The position numbers were made by a program, and so were the translations under genes. A DNA stretch of 64,000 nucleotides, taken from contig NZ_CAKSNX010000004.1 of the NCBI RefSeq assembly GCF_934476685.1, positions 1 to 64,000 of the forward strand, in the 5' to 3' direction. The notes below the pieces were generated by a model. It did no database searches. It was not told where the DNA came from and saw nothing but the letters and a program-made list of their open reading frames with translations. Positions 17,995 to 26,980 of this stretch are shown piece after piece. Each line of letters starts with the position of its first letter. Positions within the stretch are counted from its first letter, which is position 1. Origin of the DNA: an uncultured Ruminococcus sp. Lineage in GTDB: Bacteria; Bacillota; Clostridia; Oscillospirales; Ruminococcaceae.

Positions 17995-18025
17995 AAAAAA
18001 GACACGCTTGAAAATTAAGCGTGTC
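17995..18025 (-). terminator. terminator of the capA-like gene (minus strand)
   Basis: gacacgctt (18001-18009) pairs with aagcgtgtc (18017-18025). On the minus strand the stem is followed by six T (the A run 17995-18000), so it ends the leftward transcript of the CapA-like gene. Confidence 0.75.
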
Positions 18026-18032
18026 TTTGAGC

Positions 18033-18063
18033 TTGACATGGAGTCAACTCCATGTGTTAATAT
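18033..18063 (+). promoter_or_regulatory. orphan MerR-type promoter/operator
   Basis: TTGACA (18033-18038), a 19-bp spacer, then TAATAT (18058-18063). A near-perfect dyad, ACATGGAGT-ca-ACTCCATGT (18036-18055), fills the spacer. The over-long spacer with a central dyad is the mark of promoters twisted open by MerR-family activators. No merR gene is in the window and the promoter points into the 3' end of the CapA-like gene. Confidence 0.7.
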
Positions 18064-18074
18064 GTTTTTGTAAT

Positions 18075-18140
18075 AGTATTATTCAATAAAAAGTATTATT
18101 CAATAAAAAGTATTATTCAATACAAAGTATTATTCAATAC
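18075..18140. repeat. 17-bp tandem repeat, four copies
   Basis: Units AGTATTATTCAATAAAA start at 18075, 18092, 18109 and 18126 (the third has c for a at one place, the last is 15 bp). The last copy contains the stop codon and the final codons of the CapA-like gene, so the array grew by duplication of the gene end. The period is not a multiple of 3. Confidence 0.9.
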
Positions 18141-19392
18141 TTAGAAATTCATCAGGAATGTATGACAGGCATTGTTCAACAGTTTCTCTGGTAAAGCCGT
18201 ATACATAATTCCGTGCAAACAGATCATCTGTGTATTCAGCATAAGGATATACCGCACAGTTATACCAGTCACCGTCATAGGAATCTGCTTCAAAATGTGA
18301 AATTATCGGGATAGCTTTTACATTCTCAAAGCTTATTGTGCCTGTATTAGGATCTTTGATAACATTCATTTTTCCGATTATACCGACAAGGGATTTTACA
18401 TCATACATAGTAGAAATGAAATTTCCTAGTCCGTAATACACAAAAGCCTTTGAACCGTCAGGCTTGTCTATGTATTCGCAGGTACTTATCGTGTGTGCCT
18501 GTGTACCTATGATAAGGTCTGCACCCCACTCAACAAGCTTTGGAGTCAGTTCGATCTGCTGTTCATTAAGCTCATTCATTATCTCTGTTCCATAATGACA
18601 GGAAACAACTACAACGTCTGCGATCTTGTCAGCCTCTTCGATCTGCTCCTTGATCTTATCCTCTTCTTCAAGATATATGACCTTACCTTCATCACCGTCA
18701 AGTGTTATGTAGTTCGTATGCTCCATATAGCCGAGAAAAGCAAATGTTATGCCGTTTACCTCCATTGTGCGTATATCGTCAGCATCTTCTTCGGAGCGGT
18801 ATGCACCATAGTGGATAACGTCCTTTGTGTCCCAGTAGTCAAGGGAACTTATAAGACCTTCTGCACCTTTATCAAGCACATGGTTATTTGACATTGATAT
18901 TACGTTAAATCCCATATCAACAGCTTTATCACCAACTGCCGTCGGACTTACGAAATATGGGTAGCTCTGCGGTTCATAGGCGTCTGTTACAAGAGTTTCC
19001 TGATTTATGATAGCAACGTCTGTGCCTTGAATATATTTTGTAACGTGTTCATATGCCTGTGTAAAATCGTATGTTGAACCGCCGCCCAGCTTCAGCGCTT
19101 CATTATAAATATTGTCATGAATGAGGTTATCACCAACACAAACCAGTGAAACCGAATAGGAAGGTTCTTCTTCCTTATCCTTTTTCTTTTCAGGTTTGGA
19201 AGTATCATCTTTAGGTTTTATTTCTTCTGGTGCAGCGGTTGTAACAGCTTTTACAGTTTCCTTTCCTCCGTCAAGCTTAGCAAGATCCTGTGTTCCTATT
19301 TGACTGCATCCGACGCTGGATACACAGAACACAGCGGAGAGCAAAAGTGCTGCTGCCCTTATTTTGCGTGATTTGATTTCCATATGCTTCAT
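18130..19392 (-). CDS. CapA-family lipoprotein (PGA_cap metallophosphatase fold)
   Basis: A 420-residue lipoprotein: signal peptide with lipobox (V-G-C-S), a Lys/Glu-rich linker (about 45-75), and a CapA domain. The family motifs are present: V-G-D-N-L-I-H-D-N, S-M-S-N-N-H-V-L-D-K-G and S-C-H-Y-G-T-E. CapA is linked to poly-gamma-glutamate capsule in Bacillus, but stand-alone CapA-like proteins are common in gut Firmicutes and have other or unknown roles. No capB or capC is nearby, so a capsule role is not supported here. The start ATG 19392 has ggaggt 8 bases before it. The stop codon is within a tandem repeat. Confidence 0.85.
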   Translation of the reverse strand: MKHMEIKSRKIRAAALLLSAVFCVSSVGCSQIGTQDLAKLDGGKETVKAVTTAAPEEIKPKDDTSKPEKKKDKEEEPSYSVSLVCVGDNLIHDNIYNEALKLGGGSTYDFTQAYEHVTKYIQGTDVAIINQETLVTDAYEPQSYPYFVSPTAVGDKAVDMGFNVISMSNNHVLDKGAEGLISSLDYWDTKDVIHYGAYRSEEDADDIRTMEVNGITFAFLGYMEHTNYITLDGDEGKVIYLEEEDKIKEQIEEADKIADVVVVSCHYGTEIMNELNEQQIELTPKLVEWGADLIIGTQAHTISTCEYIDKPDGSKAFVYYGLGNFISTMYDVKSLVGIIGKMNVIKDPNTGTISFENVKAIPIISHFEADSYDGDWYNCAVYPYAEYTDDLFARNYVYGFTRETVEQCLSYIPDEFLSIE

Positions 19393-19517
19393 GGATAAGA
19401 CCTCCGAGTTTTATATGTACATATTATTTTGCATTTATTATTTATAAGTGTATCACATTTTACTGCTTTTTTCAATAGCTTTCAGCATTTATTTTAACAG
19501 CTTGTCCGCTATTTTTA

Positions 19518-19546
19518 TTGACACTAACTTTTTTTAATGTTATACT
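19518..19546 (+). promoter_or_regulatory. promoter of the rlmD-moxR operon
   Basis: TTGACA (19518-19523), 17 bp, TATACT (19541-19546), 46 bp before the start codon. Confidence 0.75.
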
Positions 19547-19592
19547 TAAATAGTAATTAAAATAACAATAAAAACAGAAAAAGGAAAATATC

Positions 19593-20765
19593 ATGAGTAA
19601 ACATATTAAAGTAAGCAATTCAACAGGAGAACGTTTTTGCAGTGTATTTAAGCGTTGCGGAGGATGTCAGCTTGATAAGACATATACCGAGCAGCTGGAA
19701 TGGAAACAGGCAAAAGCAGACAGAATGCTTTCAAAATTCTGCAAAGTAGATCCTATTATAGGTATGGAATGTCCATACAACTACCGAAATAAGATTCAGA
19801 CCGTGTATAAACTTAATTCGTCCGGTCAGATAATTTCGGGAGTTTTTCAGTCATCTACAAAGGGCCTTACTGCTATTGAAGATTGTATGCTGGAAGATAT
19901 AAGAGCACATAAGATAGTGAAAACGCTTAAAAGCCTTATGAAGGATTTCAAAATACTTCCTTATGATCTGTCAAGCGGCAGGGGACTTTTAAAGCATACT
20001 CTGATTAGGACTTCGGATAAAACAGGTCAGGTCATGCTTGTTCTTGTTACAGCAGGTCCTGTGTTTCCCGCAAAGCATAATTTTGTAAATGCTCTTCTTG
20101 CCCGTCACCCTGAGATAACTACCATTGTTCAGAATATTTGTACCAATACTACTCCGCTGACATTGGGTACGAGAAACATTGTGATGTATGGAAAAGGCTA
20201 TATTGAAGATGAACTTTGCGGCTGTAAATTCAGAATTTCTCCTGCATCATTTTATCAGGTGAACCCAAGTCAAACAGAAAAATTGTATACAATAGCTGTT
20301 GATTCAGCAGGTATCAAGGAAGGAACAAGAGTAATTGATGCATACTGCGGCACTGGTACTATCGGCATGATCTGTGCTGCCAATGGTGCAGAAGTTGTTG
20401 GTGTTGAATTAAACAAGGCGGCTTGCAGAGATGCAGCGGATAATGCCAAAAGAAACGGTATTGATAATATAAGATTTTTCAATGCTGATGCTGCGGAGTT
20501 TATGAAAGAAATAGCCAATGACGGTATGAGCTGTGATGTTCTTGTAATGGATCCGCCAAGAGCAGGCGCAACACAGGATTTCATAAATGCAGCAGGGAAG
20601 CTTGCCCCTGAGAAAATCATCTATGTTTCCTGTAAAATAGAAACATTGGAGCGTGACTTGAAAATGTTCCGCAGACAGGGTTACCGCATAGATAAAATCC
20701 AGCCAGTGGATATGTTCCCGCATACCACAGGAATAGAAAATGTAACTTTACTGACAAAGAAATAG
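19593..20765 (+). CDS. RlmD/TrmA-family RNA (uracil-5-)-methyltransferase
   Basis: A 390-residue SAM-dependent methyltransferase of the RumA/TrmFO-independent m5U family. The iron-sulfur cysteines are visible: C-x5-C-x2-C near residues 16-25 and a fourth in I-E-D-C. The SAM motif is D-A-Y-C-G-T-G-T-I-G, the catalytic loop D-P-P-R-A-G, and the nucleophile Y-V-S-C. The N-terminal TRAM domain of longer RlmD proteins is absent, so the protein is shorter than the usual 430-460 residues. It should methylate a uridine in 23S rRNA or tRNA; which one cannot be told. It heads a run of four plus-strand genes; the MoxR gene starts 27 bp later. Confidence 0.88.
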   Translation: MSKHIKVSNSTGERFCSVFKRCGGCQLDKTYTEQLEWKQAKADRMLSKFCKVDPIIGMECPYNYRNKIQTVYKLNSSGQIISGVFQSSTKGLTAIEDCMLEDIRAHKIVKTLKSLMKDFKILPYDLSSGRGLLKHTLIRTSDKTGQVMLVLVTAGPVFPAKHNFVNALLARHPEITTIVQNICTNTTPLTLGTRNIVMYGKGYIEDELCGCKFRISPASFYQVNPSQTEKLYTIAVDSAGIKEGTRVIDAYCGTGTIGMICAANGAEVVGVELNKAACRDAADNAKRNGIDNIRFFNADAAEFMKEIANDGMSCDVLVMDPPRAGATQDFINAAGKLAPEKIIYVSCKIETLERDLKMFRRQGYRIDKIQPVDMFPHTTGIENVTLLTKK

Positions 20766-20792
20766 ATAAAAACTTAATGAGGGGGACTTTAA

Positions 20793-21728
20793 ATGAATGA
20801 ACAAATCAAACAGTTAGCTGATAATATTGAGCAGGTCATTGTCGGAAAAAGAGAAGCAGTAATAAAAATAATAACTGCTATGCTGTGCGGAGGTCATGTC
20901 CTTATCGAGGACGTTCCTGGCGTAGGAAAAACGCAGCTGGTATCAGCACTTGCAAGATCTGTTGACGGAAAGTTTAACAGAATACAGCTTACTCCTGATG
21001 TAATGCCTTCAGATATCGTAGGATTTTCTATGGTCAATCAGCAGACAAAAGAACTTGAATATAAGGAAGGCGCAGCAATGTGCAACTTTCTTCTTGCCGA
21101 TGAGATCAACAGAGCGTCGCCTAAATCACAGTCCAGCCTGCTTGAGGTCATGGAAGAGCATCAGATATCTATCGACGGTAAAACACATACCTTGCCAGTA
21201 CCTTTCATGACACTTGCAACGCAAAATCCCGTTGAAACATACGGAACTTATCATCTGCCTGAGGCTCAGATGGACAGATTTATAATGAAGATATCAATGG
21301 GATATCCTGCGTATGAAGATGAACTTCAGATAATGGAAAATGGCGAATCTATGAAATCAGCAAAAGATCTTGACGCTGTTATGAGTACGGAGGAGATCGA
21401 AAAGCTTATAAAACAGGCTGCTGAAGTAAATGCTGCGCCAAGCATAAGAAAATATATTCTTGACATTGTAACTGCTACAAGAAATTCAGATTATCTCAGA
21501 TTAGGTGTATCTCCAAGAGGCAGTATCGCACTTTTGAGAGCGTCAAAGGCTTATGCTTTTGTTATGGGCAGAAACTATGTTACCCCAGATGATGTAAAGG
21601 CTGTTATGACAGATGTACTAGCTCATAGGCTGATGCTTTCACCGAAAGGCAAGTCTGCTTTTGAATCCGACAAAGATGCTTTGCAGGCAATAGCAATGCA
21701 AGTAAATTCACCTGTATCAGCGGAGTGA
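20793..21728 (+). CDS. MoxR-family AAA+ ATPase
   Basis: A 311-residue AAA+ ATPase of the MoxR group. Walker A is G-V-G-K-T (about 44-48), Walker B L-L-A-D-E-I-N-R-A, sensor 1 A-T-Q-N-P, and the C-terminal lid domain is complete. MoxR proteins act as chaperone-like ATPases for a neighbouring DUF58 protein, usually in envelope stress or assembly of metal or membrane complexes. The next gene, 4 bp on, is that DUF58 protein, and a transglutaminase-like membrane protein follows, the classic three-gene set. The start has gaggggga 8 bases upstream. Its client is unknown. Confidence 0.93.
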   Translation: MNEQIKQLADNIEQVIVGKREAVIKIITAMLCGGHVLIEDVPGVGKTQLVSALARSVDGKFNRIQLTPDVMPSDIVGFSMVNQQTKELEYKEGAAMCNFLLADEINRASPKSQSSLLEVMEEHQISIDGKTHTLPVPFMTLATQNPVETYGTYHLPEAQMDRFIMKISMGYPAYEDELQIMENGESMKSAKDLDAVMSTEEIEKLIKQAAEVNAAPSIRKYILDIVTATRNSDYLRLGVSPRGSIALLRASKAYAFVMGRNYVTPDDVKAVMTDVLAHRLMLSPKGKSAFESDKDALQAIAMQVNSPVSAE

Positions 21729-21732
21729 TCGC

Positions 21733-22929
21733 ATGATGAGATCAATAAAAAGTTTTTTAGGATATCTTTTTTGTCTTGCAGTTGCAGCCTTGCTTGCATA
21801 TGAAATAAGCGGCAGCGGAGGAATATTTATAATCGTCCTGCTTGTAATAGCCTTGGTCATTTCTGCTGTATCGCTGCTTGTGACAGTTAAAAAGATAATA
21901 GTTGATCTGCAGCTGTCTACGGATATCGTTTCAAAAGGCGACTCTTTTGACGCTCAGATAAAGCTTGATAAGGGCTCATTTCTTCCGTCATGCTTTATTG
22001 AGGTGACAGTTGGCTTTACAGGCAATATAGCATCCGCTGAATATAACGGTCAAACGGACGAGTATGCAAGCAGCGTTAAAATAAAAACTGTATGCGCCGT
22101 TCGTGGTGACACGATAGTAGAAATACCGCTTAGAGCAGAGTACAGCGGCTGCGGTGAGGTTTTTATACAGTCAGTTGTTCTGACTGATTATCTTGGCATA
22201 TTCAGTAAAACGCTGAAAAATGAATATAGATCCCTGCCTATTAAGGTCATACCGAATATACCCGATACTGGATCTCAGACAGAGGTGCTGAGATCCACGT
22301 CAGAAAATATTTCATATGACGACAGTGATGAAGAGTCGAATGAAACAGCACAGGGCATAACAGGTGTGGCAGGATATGAACATCGTCAGTATGTCCCAGG
22401 TGACCCTATAAAACGTATAAACTGGAAACTTTCATCCAAAAGAGACATATTGATGATAAGGCTTGATGAAAAGGTAACTTCATCAAGTCAGGTATTTGTG
22501 CTTGATTACCCGCAAAAAGAAAATGCTGACCGTGACTATATAAAAAATGCAGATCTTATTATAGAAGCGTCACTTGCTATGCTGTCTATGCTGCTCAGAA
22601 ATGGTTTTGAAAGCGATTTCAGCTTTTGCTTGGATCAATGGGAAACGGTACAGGTCAACGATGAAAAAGCCTTGCAGTATGTTCAGGAACGTCTTGCGGG
22701 AGTAAAACCATATTCTCCTCAAAAGCGTTTCCCGGATCAGAATATAAATAAAAAAGGCAAGTCAATGATATGTTTTACTTCCTGCACTGGAGATATGACA
22801 AAAGAATTATCAGTGCTGCTTGAAACTTTTAACGGTTCGCTTGTAGTTACAAAGAACAGCGGTGTTGGAAAAATCACGTCCGATATGTGGGCGGTAAATG
22901 ATGAGTTTGAATTTAACAAACTTAAATAA
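21733..22929 (+). CDS. DUF58 domain protein
   Basis: A 398-residue protein with two membrane segments at the N-terminus (about 7-52), a beta-rich middle, and the DUF58 motif near residue 220 (P-G-D-P-I-K-R-I-N-W-K-L-S-S-K). It continues into a von Willebrand factor A-like end (V-F-V-L-D-Y-P). In this family the VWA part works with the MoxR ATPase. It lies between moxR (4-bp gap) and the transglutaminase gene (13-bp gap), clearly one operon. The start ATG 21733 is immediately followed by a second ATG at 21736; the ribosome site cagcggagtga fits either. Function is known only by association. Confidence 0.9.
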   Translation: MMRSIKSFLGYLFCLAVAALLAYEISGSGGIFIIVLLVIALVISAVSLLVTVKKIIVDLQLSTDIVSKGDSFDAQIKLDKGSFLPSCFIEVTVGFTGNIASAEYNGQTDEYASSVKIKTVCAVRGDTIVEIPLRAEYSGCGEVFIQSVVLTDYLGIFSKTLKNEYRSLPIKVIPNIPDTGSQTEVLRSTSENISYDDSDEESNETAQGITGVAGYEHRQYVPGDPIKRINWKLSSKRDILMIRLDEKVTSSSQVFVLDYPQKENADRDYIKNADLIIEASLAMLSMLLRNGFESDFSFCLDQWETVQVNDEKALQYVQERLAGVKPYSPQKRFPDQNINKKGKSMICFTSCTGDMTKELSVLLETFNGSLVVTKNSGVGKITSDMWAVNDEFEFNKLK

Positions 22930-22942
22930 AGGGGGATAATAA

Positions 22943-25165
22943 TTGACTGTATCCAATAAATATAAATTATCATGGCAGAAAATTATGAATGCCCTTAGTA
23001 AATACTTTTTGCCTTTAATGCTGGGTGCTGTGGTAATGCACATTATATTTACCACATATATGAAATTTTATATAACTGCTACAACAGTTCTTTACGTAAT
23101 ATATGAAGCATTGCTGTTTGCAATTTTTGAATGGCTGAGGAAAAAGAAGATACTTAGAGGGTTTGTATATATCGGAATATCTTTTGCTATACTGTTTATC
23201 AGCAGGCAGCTAGTTTATTCCGGTGCATATTCAACGGGAATTTCTTTTATAGATTGGTTTTATGTAAACAGTCAGGAAGTCGGTGATGTTGCACAGTATC
23301 AATATTTTGTATTCATAGGAATAGGATTTTTTATTACTTCTATCTTATATTATTTCACAGTATACAGATACCGTGTCTTTGGTACTATGCTTGTTATACT
23401 TTTTCCTTTTGTGATATATGGAAAAAGAGCGGACAATATGACCACGTTTTGGCTGACCTTAATGCTTACAGTTTTTCTTGCACTTATGGTGCATCAGCGT
23501 ATCATTACTTCTGACAACAAGAATAATACTAAGATAAATGTGCATTACACAGTAACTATCCTGCTTTTTGTCACGCTTACAGGTGCATTGGCAATGCTTG
23601 TTCCAAAGCCTGAGTATAAGTCAAGACTGGAACTTGATTCAAGCTTTTTTGATATGGATGTAACATCTTCAGAAACTGCGTATGATGATCTTAATGATTA
23701 TTCATCACCACGTTATGGAGCCAACCCGACTGGTGAAGTGCTTTTCAGAATGAGAACTTCTGAAAACGAGGACGTAGTGTATCTGCGCAGACAATCTTTT
23801 GATGTATTTCAGGATAACAGGTGGGTAAATAATGATAATTTTTATGATTATGACATTTCAGAGCCTGATCTGGATAACGAAGTAAATTCTCCTGATTATG
23901 TGTACAGACTTATGAAAGGGCTTGCACAGACGGGTAAGTATGAGGAATATGGATTGACTTCCGATCTTTTTCATAATGACGCTGAATATTCGGTTTCTTC
24001 TTGGGTGAGTCTTTCAAGTTCGTCATACAGTCCATCATATATACCTGCTCCGCTGATGATACACACCGAACCTCTGACATTTGCCGAGAGAGATGTTCAT
24101 GGTGAGGTATATTATAATTTTGACGTCCAAAATTATCGTGGTCTGGGTGCAAGCTATTCATATATTGTTGAGGGACAGAACGAAATAAATTATCTGTCGT
24201 CCCTTTCAATGGATTGGGATAAGTTTCTTTCTCTCTTGTCTGTCGCTGCTGGTAATGGTGATATAACTTATTCTCAGTATCTGAACATTATGGAGGTTTA
24301 TACTAACTATACATCTGTAAGTGATTATTCTGATGAGATGAAAGATCTTGCTTTGCAGATAGTTGAGGGAAAGGATACCGAATATAGCAAAGCACAGGCA
24401 TTTGTAGATTATTTTGAAAACAATGGCTTTGTTTATGATCTTGAATATGAGCCTGATGATGACTCTATTGACTATTTCCTGTTTAACAGCAAGACAGGCA
24501 GTTGTACAAGCTATGCTACCGCAATGACACTTATGGCAAGAATAGCAGGTCTGCCAGCAAGATATGTTGAAGGCTTTGCTGCATATGAAAAGGACGATGA
24601 AGGTGTATTCATAATTCGTGACAGCCATGCTCACGCTTTTGTAGAAGTGTATATTGCAGGGGCAGGCTGGGTCACATTCGATCCGACAGTTCCCGGATAT
24701 ATGCAGGATTACTCACAGAATGATAACAATACAGGTGCATTCATAACCGCATTTGTAGATTATTTCAGCAAAATAGTATTGTTCCTCGGAGCAATATTTG
24801 TTCTAGTTTTCATTATACTTCTGGATAGAATAGCAGAGTTTATTTTTAGAATTTCACTCGTTTTCAGACGTACAAATGATGATAAAATAATTGCTGTATA
24901 CAAGAGGATAATACATTTGCTTGAGCTTAAATCAAATGAAAAGCTTAAAGGAATGACACCACATGAGCTTTGCAGTTATGCAGCTGAAAAGTATAATGCA
25001 GATATAAGCGGCTGTATTGAACTCTTTGAAAGCGTTTGCTTTGGCGGATATAAGGCTGATGATGCTGAATTTAAGCAGATGTATCAGCAATACAAGACAG
25101 TATGGAAGCAATTATCACGCAAGAATAAGAAAAAAGCTGAAAAGCAGCAAATTGCTGCAAAATAA
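22943..25165 (+). CDS. transglutaminase-like membrane protein (TgpA type)
   Basis: A 740-residue membrane protein. Six or so membrane segments fill residues 15-230, then a long extracytoplasmic part holds the transglutaminase core at about 515-580. The Cys is in G-S-C-T-S-Y-A-T, the His in R-D-S-H-A-H-A-F-V and the Asp in F-D-P-T, so the catalytic triad is present. One more membrane segment (about 612-632) and a DUF4129-like cytoplasmic tail follow. The start is a TTG at 22943 with aaggggg 8 bases upstream; no ATG fits as well. Third gene of the MoxR-DUF58 operon. It may crosslink or cleave envelope proteins; the substrate is not known. Confidence 0.9.
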   Translation: MTVSNKYKLSWQKIMNALSKYFLPLMLGAVVMHIIFTTYMKFYITATTVLYVIYEALLFAIFEWLRKKKILRGFVYIGISFAILFISRQLVYSGAYSTGISFIDWFYVNSQEVGDVAQYQYFVFIGIGFFITSILYYFTVYRYRVFGTMLVILFPFVIYGKRADNMTTFWLTLMLTVFLALMVHQRIITSDNKNNTKINVHYTVTILLFVTLTGALAMLVPKPEYKSRLELDSSFFDMDVTSSETAYDDLNDYSSPRYGANPTGEVLFRMRTSENEDVVYLRRQSFDVFQDNRWVNNDNFYDYDISEPDLDNEVNSPDYVYRLMKGLAQTGKYEEYGLTSDLFHNDAEYSVSSWVSLSSSSYSPSYIPAPLMIHTEPLTFAERDVHGEVYYNFDVQNYRGLGASYSYIVEGQNEINYLSSLSMDWDKFLSLLSVAAGNGDITYSQYLNIMEVYTNYTSVSDYSDEMKDLALQIVEGKDTEYSKAQAFVDYFENNGFVYDLEYEPDDDSIDYFLFNSKTGSCTSYATAMTLMARIAGLPARYVEGFAAYEKDDEGVFIIRDSHAHAFVEVYIAGAGWVTFDPTVPGYMQDYSQNDNNTGAFITAFVDYFSKIVLFLGAIFVLVFIILLDRIAEFIFRISLVFRRTNDDKIIAVYKRIIHLLELKSNEKLKGMTPHELCSYAAEKYNADISGCIELFESVCFGGYKADDAEFKQMYQQYKTVWKQLSRKNKKKAEKQQIAAK

Positions 25166-25169
25166 TAAG

Positions 25170-25213
25170 AACAACGCACACTAGTCATACCAGACCAGTG
25201 TGCGTTGTTTTTA
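25170..25213 (+). terminator. terminator between convergent tgpA-like and ABC genes
   Basis: A 13-bp stem (25170-25182 with 25197-25209) is followed by TTTTTATATA on the plus strand. It overlaps the stop codon of the convergent ABC gene at 25211-25213. Confidence 0.85.
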
Positions 25214-26980
25214 TATATGCTGTGATGTGTACAGGTGGTAGTAGTCACCCTTTTTAGCCATAAGTTCATCGTGGGAACCACATTCTGTAATGCCTTTATT
25301 GTTGATATACATTATTCTGTCGCAGTTCTTTATAGTTGAAAGACGATGAGCTATGATAAATGATGTTCTGCCCTCAAGCAATCTCTGAAGTCCCTGCTGC
25401 AGCAGACGTTCAGTTCGTGCGTCAATGGAAGATGTTGCTTCGTCAAGCACTAATATTTTAGGGTCACAAAGCAGCGTTCTTGCAAAAGCAATGAGCTGTT
25501 TTTGTCCGCCCGACAGCTTTGAGCCACGTTCATTTACCTCGGTTTTATAACCATATGGCATTTCACTGATAAACTCATCTGCACATACAGTTTTGCAGGC
25601 TTGTACAATTTCATCTTCCGTAGCGTCAAGACGTCCGTATCTAACATTGTCATAGATCGTTCCGCTGAAAATAAAGCTGTCCTGTAACATTATACCCATT
25701 TGCGAGCGCAGTGAATGTAAAGTGACTTCGCTTATGTCCTGTCCGTCAATAGTTATCTTTCCTTTTTGAACATTATAAAATCTCGATATAAGAGAAACTA
25801 TTGTAGATTTTCCGGCACCGGTAGGTCCGACAAGTGCTATACTTTCACCAGCCTTAACATCAAACGAAAGATTTTCAAGAACATTTTTACCTTCTTCATA
25901 AGCAAAAGTAACATTATCAAATTTAATATTTCCGACGATCTCCTTGATATCTGATGCGCCGTCTTTATCATCAACAGTTACAGGTTCATCAAGAGTTTCA
26001 AAAATTCTTTCAAGATATGCAATATTATTTATAAAGTTATTGAAAAGGTTTGAAAGATTAAGTATTGGCTGCCAGAAACTAGATGCATAGCTGGTCATTG
26101 CGGCAATAGTACCTAAAGATATACTGGCAGGTGACATTACCAAAAGACCTATTGCAAAAAGTGCCGCTCTTACAAGTGTCGATATATTGTCTACGCTCGG
26201 CCATACAAGGTTTGAATAGGTCACAGCTTTCATCCAGCTTTTTCTGTGACGGTCGGAAAGCCTTTCAAATATTTCCTGATTTTCTTCTTCTCTAGTAAAA
26301 GCCTGAGTTATTCTTGCACCGGTGATGTTTTCCTGAAGATAAGCATTCAGGTTGGAACTCTTATTTGAAACATCCTGCCATGATTTACGCTGTTTTTTCT
26401 TTATAAGCATAATTACAGCAGCAAACAGCGGTACACCTGATAATACAACTAGAGTAAGCTTTACATTTACAAAGAGCATAAATATCAGTATGAAAAGCAT
26501 ATTCAAAGATTCAAGTATAACGTTAATGACGCCATTTGAAAGCATATCAGAAACTGAGTTGACGTAGTTTACGACCCTTATAAGTATCTTTCCGTGCGGA
26601 CGGTCATCATAATACTGAAAAGGCAGTTTTTGCAAATGTGCAAACAGATCAGTTCTGATGTCAAAAATAATATCCTGTCCAACTACGGTCATTATTCTTG
26701 AGCGTATGTTGGAGAACGCAATAGATATCGCAAGCGTAGCTGCCAGCAGCAATGATAGCAATACAAGCTGACCAATATTTTTCTGAGGTATTGTATGGTC
26801 GAGAGCATATTGTGTTATCAGCGGACCTAAAAGACCTGAGATTGCAGCAAATACGCTGAGTACAAGTGCAAGTATCATTTTATCCTTGTACTTTTTCATA
26901 TATTTAAAAGAACGTTTTAAATGACGAAAGTCAAAAGGCGTTTCAAGCACTTCGTCAACATCATATCTGTTTCTTGCCAT
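25211..26980 (-). CDS. ABC exporter half-transporter, catalytic subunit
   Basis: A 589-residue exporter: six membrane segments (about 35-320) and a nucleotide-binding domain. Walker A is G-P-T-G-A-G-K-S-T, the signature L-S-G-G-Q-K-Q, Walker B I-L-V-L-D-E with the catalytic Glu, and the H-loop I-I-A-H-R. All residues needed for ATP hydrolysis are in place. It starts directly at the stop of the upstream ABC gene, so the two are translated as a pair. Its partner has a degenerate site, and together they form a heterodimeric exporter of the BmrCD/TM287-288 type. The cargo (drug, lipid or peptide) cannot be told. No regulator gene is adjacent. Confidence 0.92.
   Translation of the reverse strand: MARNRYDVDEVLETPFDFRHLKRSFKYMKKYKDKMILALVLSVFAAISGLLGPLITQYALDHTIPQKNIGQLVLLSLLLAATLAISIAFSNIRSRIMTVVGQDIIFDIRTDLFAHLQKLPFQYYDDRPHGKILIRVVNYVNSVSDMLSNGVINVILESLNMLFILIFMLFVNVKLTLVVLSGVPLFAAVIMLIKKKQRKSWQDVSNKSSNLNAYLQENITGARITQAFTREEENQEIFERLSDRHRKSWMKAVTYSNLVWPSVDNISTLVRAALFAIGLLVMSPASISLGTIAAMTSYASSFWQPILNLSNLFNNFINNIAYLERIFETLDEPVTVDDKDGASDIKEIVGNIKFDNVTFAYEEGKNVLENLSFDVKAGESIALVGPTGAGKSTIVSLISRFYNVQKGKITIDGQDISEVTLHSLRSQMGIMLQDSFIFSGTIYDNVRYGRLDATEDEIVQACKTVCADEFISEMPYGYKTEVNERGSKLSGGQKQLIAFARTLLCDPKILVLDEATSSIDARTERLLQQGLQRLLEGRTSFIIAHRLSTIKNCDRIMYINNKGITECGSHDELMAKKGDYYHLYTSQHI

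Noticed and set aside
17873..18073. A 66-codon open frame on the plus strand
   Set aside because: It has no ribosome site, runs through a terminator hairpin and the MerR-type promoter, and has AT-rich random composition.
18130..19392. Poly-gamma-glutamate capsule locus
   Set aside because: Only a CapA-like protein is present; capB, capC and capE are not nearby.
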